Below are positions 17,934 through 25,905 of a stretch of DNA of 43,541 nt, one piece after another. Position numbers and translations under genes: made by a program. The first letter of the stretch is position 1, and the number at the start of each line of letters is the position of its first letter. Origin of the DNA: a bacterium BMS3Abin03 (GTDB lineage: Bacteria > Bacteroidota > Ignavibacteria > Ignavibacteriales > Ignavibacteriaceae); contig JAJDNK010000027.1 of NCBI GenBank assembly GCA_022340715.1, positions 1 through 43,541 of the forward strand. Direction: 5' to 3'. The notes under the pieces were generated by a model. That model saw only the letters and a list, made by a program, of their open reading frames with translations. It was not told where the DNA came from and made no database searches.

Positions 17934-18209
17934 TTAGTCGGCAGGTTTTTTAGTTGTTTCTTTTTTCTCAACAGGAGCTTTTTCAACGGATTTGCTTTTT
18001 CCTTTTGGTTTGGAAGTTACTGTAGAAGAGTTCTTGTAATCAGTTTGATAAAATCCTTTCCCTTTAAAAATCGGACCAGCACCGGTGCCAATCAATCTTT
18101 CCACTTCCCCACCGCACTTTGGACAAACCGATATTGGATTGGCTGTCATAGACTGGAATACTTCAAATCTATGTTTACAGTTTTTACATCTATATTCATA
18201 AGTTGGCAT
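17934..18209 (-). CDS. FmdB-family zinc ribbon protein
   Basis: The 91-residue product begins MPTYEYRCKNCKHRFEVFQS and has C8, C11, C29 and C32 forming one zinc ribbon, the FmdB/CxxC_CXXC_SSSS family. After the ribbon comes GTGAGPIFKGKGFYQTDY, the usual glycine-rich follow-on, and a basic, proline-lysine tail of about 30 residues. The reading frame is open further upstream, but ATG at 18209 has a good Shine-Dalgarno (GAGGAT) and matches the family start. The name comes from a putative formamidase regulator; real function is unknown, though DNA or RNA binding is often proposed. It is transcribed alone, converging on the terminator at 17881. Confidence 0.93.
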   Translation of the reverse strand: MPTYEYRCKNCKHRFEVFQSMTANPISVCPKCGGEVERLIGTGAGPIFKGKGFYQTDYKNSSTVTSKPKGKSKSVEKAPVEKKETTKKPAD

Positions 18210-18304
18210 TATATCCTCATTGTTAAATAATGGGCGAAAAACTAATGAAAATATCTTAATATTTCCATAAATTTGATTCACATAATTTAATTTGGATTCC
18301 GGGG

Positions 18305-18319
18305 GACTAAATTTTAGTC
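18305..18319. promoter_or_regulatory. Perfect 7-bp palindrome in divergent intergenic region
   Basis: GACTAAA and TTTAGTC flank a single T between the divergent fmdB and lipoprotein genes, 29 bases before the lipoprotein start. It is the size of a small operator, but no binding protein is known and no clear promoter overlaps it. Confidence 0.3.
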
Positions 18320-18348
18320 GTATCATAAAGAACACAGTAAAGTGATCA

Positions 18349-19014
18349 GTGAAAATAATTTCTAAAATTTTTTTGGGTATCGCATTTTTGTTGTTATCTG
18401 GTTGCTTAGACTATGTTCAGCAGGTCACACTTTATCCAGATGGCTCGGGGAAAATGCATATTGATTACTGGATGAAGCTACCGGATGAAGATAGCAGGAA
18501 TGTCGCAGAAAAGATAGGCATCTTTAATCCTGATTCTATTCGCAGCGAGTTCAGTTCAAATTACAGCAATATTGAAAATGTGGAAGTCTATACTGATTCA
18601 ACAGACAGTACAACTCATGGTATAGTCGATTTTACATTTGAACGGATCGACTCACTCAATAAAACAAAAGCTTTTTCAGATGCAAATTTTTCTTTCAGAA
18701 AAGGCCCTTCGGGAATTGTCGAATTTGGCCAGTTTATTCCTCCCTTAGCTACCGGATTCGGTATTGATGCAACAAAGTATCGTGTTGTTTATAAATATAA
18801 ATTTTCAGGATCCGTAATAAGCAATAATGCAAACGGAGAAGAAGATAATACTCTAATATGGAATTACACACTTGCAGAAATAGGTGGTGGAAAAAACATA
18901 TCAGTAACTTTTAGACCATATAAGCTAAAGGAAACCCCTGATTGGATTTATATGCTTACAGGGACTGTACTTGCAATTGTGATATTTTTTCTTCTTAGGA
19001 AGAAGAAGGATTGA
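18349..19014 (+). CDS. Lipoprotein with C-terminal membrane anchor, unknown function
   Basis: The 221-residue product has a lipoprotein signal peptide with lipobox LSGC (C19), a mostly beta-strand extracytoplasmic domain (QQVTLYPDGSGKMHIDY, a segment also seen in other uncharacterised lipoproteins), and a C-terminal hydrophobic helix (IYMLTGTVLAIVIFFLL) followed by RKKKD. The predicted topology is a domain held at both ends: an N-terminal lipid and a C-terminal helix with its basic tail in the cytoplasm. Start is GTG 18349. It lies between divergent fmdB and prs, and prs has its own promoter, so it is probably a single-gene unit. I do not recognise a specific function. Confidence 0.75.
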   Translation: MKIISKIFLGIAFLLLSGCLDYVQQVTLYPDGSGKMHIDYWMKLPDEDSRNVAEKIGIFNPDSIRSEFSSNYSNIENVEVYTDSTDSTTHGIVDFTFERIDSLNKTKAFSDANFSFRKGPSGIVEFGQFIPPLATGFGIDATKYRVVYKYKFSGSVISNNANGEEDNTLIWNYTLAEIGGGKNISVTFRPYKLKETPDWIYMLTGTVLAIVIFFLLRKKKD

Positions 19015-19061
19015 AAAGATTAAAAATTAAGCCCAATCGTTAAGATATGATTAAATATAAA

Positions 19062-19090
19062 TTGACTAATCACAATGTTTTGGGTATATT
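19062..19090 (+). promoter_or_regulatory. Sigma70-type promoter for prs
   Basis: TTGACT at 19062-19067 and TATATT at 19085-19090 are separated by exactly 17 bases, 44 bases before the prs start. This is the best consensus-like promoter in the window and probably drives prs-rplY-pth. Confidence 0.65.
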
Positions 19091-19134
19091 TTATGACTGT
19101 TTTTTAAATGAATTTGAACCTGATTTGAAGCAGT

Positions 19135-20082
19135 ATGATTGAGAATGACTATATGATTTTTTCCGGGAGTGCTAATCTGCCTCTCGCAAAAAAAATTGCA
19201 AGTAGAGTTGGTAAGAGTTTAGGTACAGTTGAACTAAAGCGGTTCAGTGACGGGGAAATTTGGGCAAAATACAGTGAAAATATAAGAGGATTAGAAGTTT
19301 TTATTATTCAATCTACTAATCCTCCATCTGATAATATTATGGAATTACTGATTTTGATCGATGCTGCAAAAAGGGCATCGGCAAAACGAATAACAGCAGT
19401 AATTCCATATTTTGGTTATGCCCGGCAGGATAGAAAAGATCAGCCAAGAGTCTCTATAACTGCGAAGTTATTGGCTAACTTAATTACTGTTGCTGGAGCA
19501 GATCGTGTTATGACGATGGATTTACATACTGCTCAGCTCCAGGGATTTTTTGATATCCCGTTTGATCATCTTTACGGATCATCTATCTTCCGTAATTATT
19601 TTGATCATTTTCGCAATGATCTTGTTATTGTTTCGCCGGACGTAGGTGGCATTAAGATGGCCCGATCTTATGCAAAACTTCTAAACTCAGGACTTGTTGT
19701 AATTGATAAAAGACGTCCCAAACAAAATCTTGCAGAAGTAGTAAATATAATCGGAGATGTAAAAGATAAAAACGTTTTATTAGTTGATGATCTTATAGAT
19801 ACAGCCGGAACTATTGTTTGTGCAATCGAGGCTTTAAAGGAAAAAGGTGCTAAGGAAATTTATGGCGCTATTACACATGCAATACTTTCCGGTGAAGCTG
19901 TAAAAAGACTTGACAATTCTAAATTGACAAAATTATTTGTTACAGATTCAATTGATTACAAGGATAAAATGCAATCTGAGAAAATACAAATTATATCTGC
20001 TGCTGACCTTTTTGCAGAGGCAATACGCAGAACATATAATAACGAATCAATTAGTTCACTTTTTAACATAGATAAAGGATAA
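19135..20082 (+). CDS. prs: Ribose-phosphate pyrophosphokinase (PRPP synthetase)
   Basis: Prs transfers pyrophosphate from ATP to ribose 5-phosphate, giving PRPP for purine, pyrimidine, histidine, tryptophan and NAD synthesis. The 315 residues match class I enzymes. Visible signatures are IFSGSANLPLAKKIA at the N-terminus, the catalytic loop region YFGYARQDRKDQPR (92-105), the divalent-cation motif DLHTAQLQGFFDIPFDHL (129-146) and the PRPP-binding loop VDDLIDTAGT. A short distance downstream are rplY and pth, a very common bacterial gene order. ATG 19135 is chosen; an internal ATG at 19153 would also leave the conserved core intact. Confidence 0.97.
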   Translation: MIENDYMIFSGSANLPLAKKIASRVGKSLGTVELKRFSDGEIWAKYSENIRGLEVFIIQSTNPPSDNIMELLILIDAAKRASAKRITAVIPYFGYARQDRKDQPRVSITAKLLANLITVAGADRVMTMDLHTAQLQGFFDIPFDHLYGSSIFRNYFDHFRNDLVIVSPDVGGIKMARSYAKLLNSGLVVIDKRRPKQNLAEVVNIIGDVKDKNVLLVDDLIDTAGTIVCAIEALKEKGAKEIYGAITHAILSGEAVKRLDNSKLTKLFVTDSIDYKDKMQSEKIQIISAADLFAEAIRRTYNNESISSLFNIDKG

Positions 20083-20100
20083 TATATACCCGGAGTAGAA

Positions 20101-20769
20101 ATGGAAAAAGTTATATTAGAAGCAAGCCAAAGAAAAGAAATTACCAAGCGGAATACAAAGGAACTCAGAAAACAAAAAAGAATCCCCGGTGTTTTTTATT
20201 TAAAAAATACTGAACCGGTCGCTATCGATGTTTCCGGACAGGCTATTCACCCATTGGTTTTTACTTCACAAACACATCTTATTTCTCTTAAATTAAAAGG
20301 ACGTGAAGAGCAGGAATGTATATTAAAAGATGTTCAATTCGATCCTGTAAGTGATGAAGTAGTTCATTTTGATTTAATAGGAATTACACGTGGAGAAAAA
20401 ATTGAAATTGAAGTTCCAGTGCAGTTAATCGGAAGTGCAGTTGGCGTAAAAGAAGGCGGAATTCTACAGCACAGTTTGCATAAATTAGATATAGAATGCT
20501 TACCGAAAGATATGCCCGAGCGTTTGGAAGTTAATATTGCTGATTTGAAAATCGGTGACGCAGTTCATATAAAAGATCTTAATTTTGAAAATATAACTAT
20601 ACTAAACTCTGCAGATTCCATAGTCGTTTCCGTTGTTCATCCGAAAGTTGAAAAAGAAGTTACAGTAGCTGAAGGTGAAGAAGGAATTGAAGCTGAAGGT
20701 GAAGAAATGGAGGAACCGGAAGTGATTGGTAAAGGCAAAGCCGCTGCTGAAGAAGAGGAAAAAGAATAA
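20101..20769 (+). CDS. rplY: 50S ribosomal protein L25, Ctc (long) form
   Basis: The 222-residue product has the N-terminal L25 5S-rRNA-binding domain (about 1-95, with RKQKRIPGVFYLK) and the C-terminal TL5/Ctc domain (VPVQLIGSAVGVKEGGILQHSLHKLDIECLP). The last 45 residues are strongly acidic (repeated EGEE), a common feature of Ctc-type proteins. It binds 5S rRNA in the large subunit. It lies 18 bases after prs and 12 bases before pth, the usual arrangement. Confidence 0.96.
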   Translation: MEKVILEASQRKEITKRNTKELRKQKRIPGVFYLKNTEPVAIDVSGQAIHPLVFTSQTHLISLKLKGREEQECILKDVQFDPVSDEVVHFDLIGITRGEKIEIEVPVQLIGSAVGVKEGGILQHSLHKLDIECLPKDMPERLEVNIADLKIGDAVHIKDLNFENITILNSADSIVVSVVHPKVEKEVTVAEGEEGIEAEGEEMEEPEVIGKGKAAAEEEEKE

Positions 20770-20781
20770 CTCACATATCAG

Positions 20782-21375
20782 GTGCGTGCAATTTTTGGTA
20801 TTGGAAATCCCGGCGTGCGTTACCAGCGTACGAGACACAACGCTGGTTTTTTAATGCTTGATTCATTCGTCGGAAAACAATCAATTGAATTCAAACCTGC
20901 AAAAGGTGATTATTATTTTGCAAGGGGAGAAATTAACCAAGTACCGTATTTTCTGATAAAACCAACAACATATGTGAATATGTCCGGTTTGGCTGCTTTA
21001 CAATTTCTAAAGGAATATAAAATCGGATTAAATGATTTACTTATTTTGTGTGACGATGTGAACATTAAAGTCGGTAAATTAAGAATTAGAAAAAACGGTG
21101 GAGATGGAGGACATAACGGACTTGCCTCATTAATCTATCATTTTAATTCAAACGAATTTCCAAGATTAAGAATAGGAGTCGGGGACGATTCAATTAAAGA
21201 AGACTTACCGTCTTACGTTCTAGGTGACTTTTCACATGAACAATTTGATATTCTCTTACAGACTTTTAAAAAATCCGATTATTTATTAAACGAATTTATC
21301 AGGGGAGGTTTAAAAGCAATGCTGGATGCAAATAGTAAGATTTTTAATAATGATTCAGCTATTAATAACAATTAG
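20782..21375 (+). CDS. pth: Peptidyl-tRNA hydrolase
   Basis: Pth frees tRNA from peptidyl-tRNA that drops off ribosomes. The 197-residue product starts with GTG at 20782 and reads [22 protein letters not shown], with catalytic H19. YVNMSGLAA and [19 protein letters not shown] are family signatures, as is GGDGGHNGL. An ATG start would remove the first strand, so the GTG is correct. It is the third gene of the prs-rplY-pth group. Confidence 0.96.
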   Translation: MRAIFGIGNPGVRYQRTRHNAGFLMLDSFVGKQSIEFKPAKGDYYFARGEINQVPYFLIKPTTYVNMSGLAALQFLKEYKIGLNDLLILCDDVNIKVGKLRIRKNGGDGGHNGLASLIYHFNSNEFPRLRIGVGDDSIKEDLPSYVLGDFSHEQFDILLQTFKKSDYLLNEFIRGGLKAMLDANSKIFNNDSAINNN

Positions 21376-21404
21376 AGAAATTTAAAAAGATTATAGGAGT
21401 TCAA

Positions 21405-23591
21405 ATGAATTCACTTTTATACGTTGTATTACTGTTTGGTATACTGGGGTTGTTATATACTTTCTGGAAATCTGCCTGGGTTCGGAAACAGGATCCCGGT
21501 ACAGATAAGATGAAGAAGATTTCAGGTCATATTGCCGAAGGTGCAATGGCATTCCTGAAATCCGAATATAAAGTGTTAGCTGTTTTTGTTATATGTGTTG
21601 CAATTCTTCTTGCTGTTTCTGCAGATAGTGAGGATTCATCTCCTATCATAGCCCTGTCATTTATCGTTGGTGCACTGTGTTCTGCTCTCGCCGGATTTAT
21701 CGGGATGAGGGTAGCAACAAAAGCTAATGTAAGAACTACCAATGCCGCACGAGTAAGTTTAGGTAAAGCTCTGGAAATTGCTTTTGCGGGTGGTTCTGTG
21801 ATGGGAATGGGTGTCGTTGGTTTAGGTGTGCTTGGTTTAGGATCTCTGTTTTTTATTTATAGTGATATTTTTGGCGTAAGCCAGGTTGCAGATTTAAATC
21901 GAGTAATAACCATAATAACCGGATTTTCATTTGGTGCTTCTTCAATAGCTTTGTTTGCCCGTGTTGGAGGCGGTATTTATACAAAAGCTGCGGATGTTGG
22001 CGCTGATTTGGTCGGTAAAGTTGAAGCAGGAATTCCTGAGGATCATCCATTAAATCCTGCAACTATTGCTGATAATGTTGGTGATAATGTTGGAGATGTT
22101 GCCGGAATGGGCGCTGACCTTTTTGAATCTTATGTGGGTTCAATCGTGGGTACCATGGTACTTGGAGCATCGTTTTTTGGTATTGCAGAATTTGCAGATA
22201 AATTTAACGGATTGGGTGCTGTACTGCTGCCATTAGTAGTTGCAGGTACCGGAATCGTTATGTCTATACTCGGGACTTTCTTCGTTAAAGTAAAAGAAGG
22301 AGGCAATCCTCAAAAAGCATTGAATATGGGTGAGTTTATATCTTCTGTTCTAACCATAATAGCGATTTATTTTATAATTGATTTTATGCTTCCTTCTGAG
22401 TGGATATATAAGGATAAACTGTATGGAGAAACATATTCAATCACTTCATTAAACATCTTCTTTGCTACTGTTATAGGACTTATCGCTGGTGTTTTAATCG
22501 GACTTATCACTGAGTATTTTACCGGCACTCATAAACGTCCTGTAATTTCTATCGCAAAACAATCTGTAACTGGTGCGGCCACAAATATCATTGCTGGTTT
22601 AGGTACGGGAATGATATCCACAGCACTTCCAATATTAGTTTTAGCAATCACAATAATTCTGGCATTTCATCTTGGTGGATTATACGGAATTGCAATTGCA
22701 GCAGTCGGTATGCTTTCAAATACCGGTATTCAGTTGGCTGTAGACGCCTATGGTCCTATTTCTGATAATGCAGGAGGTATTGCCGAAATGTCCGAACTCC
22801 CCAAGGATGTTCGTAATAAAACGGATAAACTTGATGCAGTGGGTAATACAACGGCTGCTATTGGTAAAGGATTTGCAATTGGTTCAGCAGCATTAACTGC
22901 ATTAGCGTTGTTCGGTGCATTTATGACAGCGGCTAATATTTCTTCAATAGATATTTCAAAAGCCACTGTTATGGCAGGTCTTTTCATTGGTGCAATGCTT
23001 CCTTATTTATTCTCTGCACTTGCTATGAATGCTGTTGGAAAAGCTGCAATGTCAATGATCCAGGAAGTAAGAAGACAGTTTGAATCGATCCCCTCATTAA
23101 AATCTGCTCTTAACCTGATGAAAAAGAATTCGGGAAAAGATATGTCTGAGTGGTCGGAGGAAGATAGAAAAACTTTTGAATCTGCAGACGGCGCAGCAGA
23201 ATATGGTAAATGTGTTGCTATTTCTACCAATGCTGCTATTCGTAAAATGGTTATTCCCGGGCTACTTGCTGTACTGACACCCGTAATTATGGGATATATT
23301 GGTGGCGCAGAAATGCTTGGCGGATTACTCGCAGGGGTTACAGCTTCTGGAGTTTTAATGGCAATTTTCCAGGCAAATGCTGGTGGAGCATGGGATAATG
23401 CTAAAAAAATGATTGAAGAAGGAATGGAGATAGAAGGCGTTAATTACGGAAAAGGTTCTGATCCTCACAAAGCAGCGGTAGTTGGAGATACAGTTGGTGA
23501 TCCTTTTAAGGATACCTCCGGTCCCTCACTGAATATCTTGATAAAACTAATGTCTGTAGTTTCGCTTGTAATTGCGCCATTAATTAAATAA
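21405..23591 (+). CDS. hppA: K+-dependent-type ion-pumping membrane pyrophosphatase
   Basis: The 728-residue product is a membrane protein with about 16 helices that hydrolyses pyrophosphate and pumps H+ or Na+. The cytoplasmic catalytic motifs are intact: [20 protein letters not shown], then the [21 protein letters not shown] motif, and late [17 protein letters not shown]. In [14 protein letters not shown] the residues A484 and G487 are those of K+-dependent enzymes; K+-independent ones have K and T there. The ion pumped cannot be decided from this reading; the Glu in DLFESY occurs in both Na+ and some H+ pumps. ATG 21405 follows a good TAGGAG. It may recover energy from the PPi made by biosynthesis. 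Confidence 0.96.
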   Translation: MNSLLYVVLLFGILGLLYTFWKSAWVRKQDPGTDKMKKISGHIAEGAMAFLKSEYKVLAVFVICVAILLAVSADSEDSSPIIALSFIVGALCSALAGFIGMRVATKANVRTTNAARVSLGKALEIAFAGGSVMGMGVVGLGVLGLGSLFFIYSDIFGVSQVADLNRVITIITGFSFGASSIALFARVGGGIYTKAADVGADLVGKVEAGIPEDHPLNPATIADNVGDNVGDVAGMGADLFESYVGSIVGTMVLGASFFGIAEFADKFNGLGAVLLPLVVAGTGIVMSILGTFFVKVKEGGNPQKALNMGEFISSVLTIIAIYFIIDFMLPSEWIYKDKLYGETYSITSLNIFFATVIGLIAGVLIGLITEYFTGTHKRPVISIAKQSVTGAATNIIAGLGTGMISTALPILVLAITIILAFHLGGLYGIAIAAVGMLSNTGIQLAVDAYGPISDNAGGIAEMSELPKDVRNKTDKLDAVGNTTAAIGKGFAIGSAALTALALFGAFMTAANISSIDISKATVMAGLFIGAMLPYLFSALAMNAVGKAAMSMIQEVRRQFESIPSLKSALNLMKKNSGKDMSEWSEEDRKTFESADGAAEYGKCVAISTNAAIRKMVIPGLLAVLTPVIMGYIGGAEMLGGLLAGVTASGVLMAIFQANAGGAWDNAKKMIEEGMEIEGVNYGKGSDPHKAAVVGDTVGDPFKDTSGPSLNILIKLMSVVSLVIAPLIK

Positions 23592-23621
23592 TTTTACTCG
23601 CTAATTACATAAATATATTAA

Positions 23622-23679
23622 CCCTGCTCATATCTGATTGATATGGGCCATATGACCATAGGGAGGTGTTGAACACCAG
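23622..23679 (+). promoter_or_regulatory. Structured rpsF leader with SD-sequestering hairpin (candidate S6:S18 leader)
   Basis: A 9-bp hairpin (23626-23634 with 23640-23648, one G-U pair, loop TGATT) is enclosed by CCCT 23622-23625 and AGGG 23660-23663. Immediately after, GGTGT 23665-23669 pairs with ACACC 23673-23677 around a TGA loop, burying part of the GGGAGGTG Shine-Dalgarno two bases before the ATG. S6:S18-binding leaders that autoregulate rpsF are known in many bacteria; I cannot confirm that this one matches the known consensus. Confidence 0.5.
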
Positions 23680-24102
23680 ATGACAGAACGAATTTATGAA
23701 AGTGCAGTTCTATTAAATGCTGCATTAGAAGATGAGCAAATTCAGTCTCTTATTTCAAGAATTAAAGAGTTGATAACAACCAATGGTGGCGAAATAAGTG
23801 AGATTGAAGACTGGGGAAGAAAAAGACTGGCGTACATGGTTAACAAAAATAAAATTGGTTACTACGCCATTTTTAGATTCAATGCCCTACCGGATATAAT
23901 CTCAAAGCTTGAAAGATTTTATAAGCTGGAGGATAATATCTTAAGATATCTTACTATTAAGCTATCAAAAGGTGCATTAGAACAGATGGAAATAAATAAA
24001 TCTAAGTCTTCAGCCGAAGCCGCTTCAGAAAATAATGATACTAATAATGCTAAAGCCGAAGATAATGAAAGTGAAGTAATTGAAAACGAGCAAAATTCTT
24101 AA
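23680..24102 (+). CDS. rpsF: 30S ribosomal protein S6
   Basis: S6 binds S18 and the central domain of 16S rRNA. The 140-residue product carries YESAVLLNAALEDEQIQ at the start, and the conserved WGRKRLAYMVNKNKIGYYAIFRF and LERFYKLEDNILRYLTIKL segments. A 40-residue acidic Asn/Glu-rich tail follows, longer than the E. coli form. The start ATG 23680 is preceded by GGGAGGTG. It opens the rpsF-ssb-rpsR-rplI group, which has a structured leader that may serve autoregulation by S6:S18. Confidence 0.97.
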   Translation: MTERIYESAVLLNAALEDEQIQSLISRIKELITTNGGEISEIEDWGRKRLAYMVNKNKIGYYAIFRFNALPDIISKLERFYKLEDNILRYLTIKLSKGALEQMEINKSKSSAEAASENNDTNNAKAEDNESEVIENEQNS

Positions 24103-24129
24103 TTTATGATTGTTATGGAGGTATAAACT

Positions 24130-24648
24130 ATGGCTGAACTGAAAATGCCGGAAATCAATTATGTGGTTGTTGCAGGAAATCTCACTAAAGATCCTATTTA
24201 CAGACAAACAACAAACCATACTCCGGTTGTAAATTTCTCGCTGGCATCAAACCGAAGATATAAAGACAGCTCAAACCAATGGCAGGAAGATGTTTGCTAC
24301 GTTGGCATTGTTGCATGGAACAAGCTCGCGGAAAGTTGTAGAGACAGGTTGAAGAAGGGTTCCGCTGTTCTCGTTGATGGGGAACTTCAGAGCAGAAGCT
24401 GGAAAACAGACGATGGTCATAACAGGAGTATCGTTGAAATAAAAGCTAGGAGAATTCAATTCCTGAACAGGAGAGCATTTAATAATGGTACCGATGATGA
24501 GGTAACAGAAGAAACTGACGATAATTCTGAAAGTGAAATTGAACAAAATGGGAAGGATACCTCCGATAATAATAGTACTGTAGATTACACCGAGGATTCA
24601 TTTGATAAATTTTTATCAAGCGAAGAATCCGATTTAATTAAGGATTAA
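24130..24648 (+). CDS. ssb: Single-stranded DNA-binding protein
   Basis: The 172-residue product has an N-terminal OB fold (about 9-112): NYVVVAGNLTKDPIYRQT, VVNFSLASNRRYKD, and VGIVAWNKLAESCRDRLKKGSAVLVDGEL are standard SSB segments. The C-terminal 60 residues are acidic and disordered as usual, but the end is SEESDLIKD, so the classical DDDIPF protein-interaction tip is not present in canonical form. It is placed between rpsF and rpsR, as in many phyla, with GGAGG upstream. Confidence 0.95.
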   Translation: MAELKMPEINYVVVAGNLTKDPIYRQTTNHTPVVNFSLASNRRYKDSSNQWQEDVCYVGIVAWNKLAESCRDRLKKGSAVLVDGELQSRSWKTDDGHNRSIVEIKARRIQFLNRRAFNNGTDDEVTEETDDNSESEIEQNGKDTSDNNSTVDYTEDSFDKFLSSEESDLIKD

Positions 24649-24663
24649 TTCAGGAGTCAGATT

Positions 24664-24891
24664 ATGATGAACACAAAGACAAAAAAGATATGCAGGTTTA
24701 CTCAGGAAAAAGTAAAATATATAGATTACAAAGATGTAAAGCTGCTGCAAAGATATGTTACCGAACAGGGCAAGATAATTCCTAAAAGAATTACCGGGAC
24801 GAGTTCCAAATATCAAAGAGAACTTGCAATTGCCATTAAACGTGCACGGCATCTGGCTCTTCTACCCTATGTTTCAGATACAGTAAGATAA
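24664..24891 (+). CDS. rpsR: 30S ribosomal protein S18
   Basis: The 75-residue product has [59 protein letters not shown], all hallmark S18 segments. It pairs with S6 in the small subunit platform. ATG 24664 begins MMNTKTK; the second ATG at 24667 is an equally good start. It follows ssb by 15 bases and precedes rplI by 19. Confidence 0.97.
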   Translation: MMNTKTKKICRFTQEKVKYIDYKDVKLLQRYVTEQGKIIPKRITGTSSKYQRELAIAIKRARHLALLPYVSDTVR

Positions 24892-24910
24892 AGGAGAATA
24901 ACGAAGCAAA

Positions 24911-25354
24911 ATGAAAGTAATTTTAAGAAAAAATTTTGATTCACTGGGACAAGTTGGCGATGTTGTCGATGTAAAAAGGGGTTATGCATTAAATTATCTG
25001 ATTCCGCGTAAAATTGTTTATTCAGCTCAAGCCGGTAATTTAAAAGCACTGGAAGAAGAAAAGAAAAACCTTGCGAGAAAAACAGAGCAGGAATTACATG
25101 CTGCCGAATCATTATCCGTGGAGTTGGAAAAAGTTTCCGTAACTATTCCGGTACAGGTTGGTGAAGAAGATAAAATATTTGGTTCTGTTACTACCCAGAT
25201 GATTGCAGACGCTTTGAGAGAAAAAGGATTTGATATTGATAAAAGAAAGATTGATATAGATGAGCAGATTAAAACACTTGGTATTTATAGTGTAAGTGTT
25301 AAGCTGCATTCAAATGTTAATGCTAAAATAAAAGTCTGGGTAGTACGCGAATAG
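24911..25354 (+). CDS. rplI: 50S ribosomal protein L9
   Basis: The 147-residue product begins MKVILRKNFDSLGQVGDVVDVKRGYALNYLIPRK, the L9 N-terminal rRNA-binding domain, then a long charged helix (about 42-75) and a C-terminal domain with GSVTTQMIADAL and KIDIDEQIKTLGIYSVSVKLH. L9 stabilises the L1 stalk base and helps frame maintenance. AAGGAG precedes the start. It closes the rpsF operon and is followed by a strong bidirectional terminator. Confidence 0.97.
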   Translation: MKVILRKNFDSLGQVGDVVDVKRGYALNYLIPRKIVYSAQAGNLKALEEEKKNLARKTEQELHAAESLSVELEKVSVTIPVQVGEEDKIFGSVTTQMIADALREKGFDIDKRKIDIDEQIKTLGIYSVSVKLHSNVNAKIKVWVVRE

Positions 25355-25372
25355 TTGTTAACTGTTTGGGAT

Positions 25373-25406
25373 AAAAAAAGGGAAGCGATTTTTGCTTCCC
25401 TTTTTT
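25373..25406. terminator. Bidirectional terminator between rplI and rpmB
   Basis: GGGAAGC (25380-25386) and GCTTCCC (25394-25400) form a 7-bp GC-rich stem with loop GATTTTT, flanked by seven A before and six T after. It therefore has a U tract in both directions and can end both rplI and the convergent rpmB transcripts. Confidence 0.93.
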
Positions 25407-25426
25407 GTTTTTAGTTCAAACGTAGT

Positions 25427-25666
25427 TTATCGAACACGTATTTCTTTATTCCTAATCATTTTGGCAATATGAGAAGTGCCGTTTTTTGAAATATTTCTTA
25501 TCTCGCTTGTAGAAAGTTTTAGAGTTACAAAACGGTTTAACTCCTGTACCCATATTCTTTTTTTCTGAAGATTAGGAAGAAATCTTCTTTTCGTTTTATT
25601 ATGTGCATGAGAAATACTGTTTCCGCTTCTTGGACCAACACCGGATATCTGACATCTTCTGGACAT
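25427..25666 (-). CDS. rpmB: 50S ribosomal protein L28
   Basis: The 79-residue product reads MSRRCQISGVGPRSGNSISHAHNKTKRRFLPNL, then RIWVQELNRFVTLKLSTSEIRNISK, clear L28 signatures. C5 is present, but the full set of four cysteines of zinc-binding L28 forms is not. AAGGAG lies just before the start. It is transcribed alone toward the shared terminator; the 239 bases upstream toward the divergent yciO-like gene are AT-rich with no gene and no confident promoter. Confidence 0.97.
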   Translation of the reverse strand: MSRRCQISGVGPRSGNSISHAHNKTKRRFLPNLQKKRIWVQELNRFVTLKLSTSEIRNISKNGTSHIAKMIRNKEIRVR

Positions 25667-25905
25667 TAAAAACTCCTTAAAATCGCTTCATGTTAAATTA
25701 TTGAATAACAAATATAAGAAATAATCAAATTAAAAATCCATAGGTTTTGTTCCATTTTTGGTTAATATTTAACTGATTTTTGCAAAAGTCACAGGAAATA
25801 AGATTGATAAAATCCTCCGGCTTTATATCTTGTAGTTGAAAATATTTTGATATCTTCGGATAAGATTAGATTAAAATTATGTCTCTCGAAAAGTGAAGGT
25901 TTTTT

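Noticed and set aside
17889-18230. Plus-strand reading frame over the fmdB gene
   Set aside because: It is antisense to the zinc-ribbon gene, whose CxxC motifs and SD are clear; the plus-strand product is low-complexity Phe/Leu/Ser-rich.
18210-18335. N-terminal extension of FmdB
   Set aside because: The family begins MPTYEYRC, and GAGGAT lies before ATG 18209.
25667-25905. Promoters in the rpmB/yciO-like divergent region
   Set aside because: Several TTG- and TA-rich boxes are present but spacing is poor and AT-richness makes chance matches likely.
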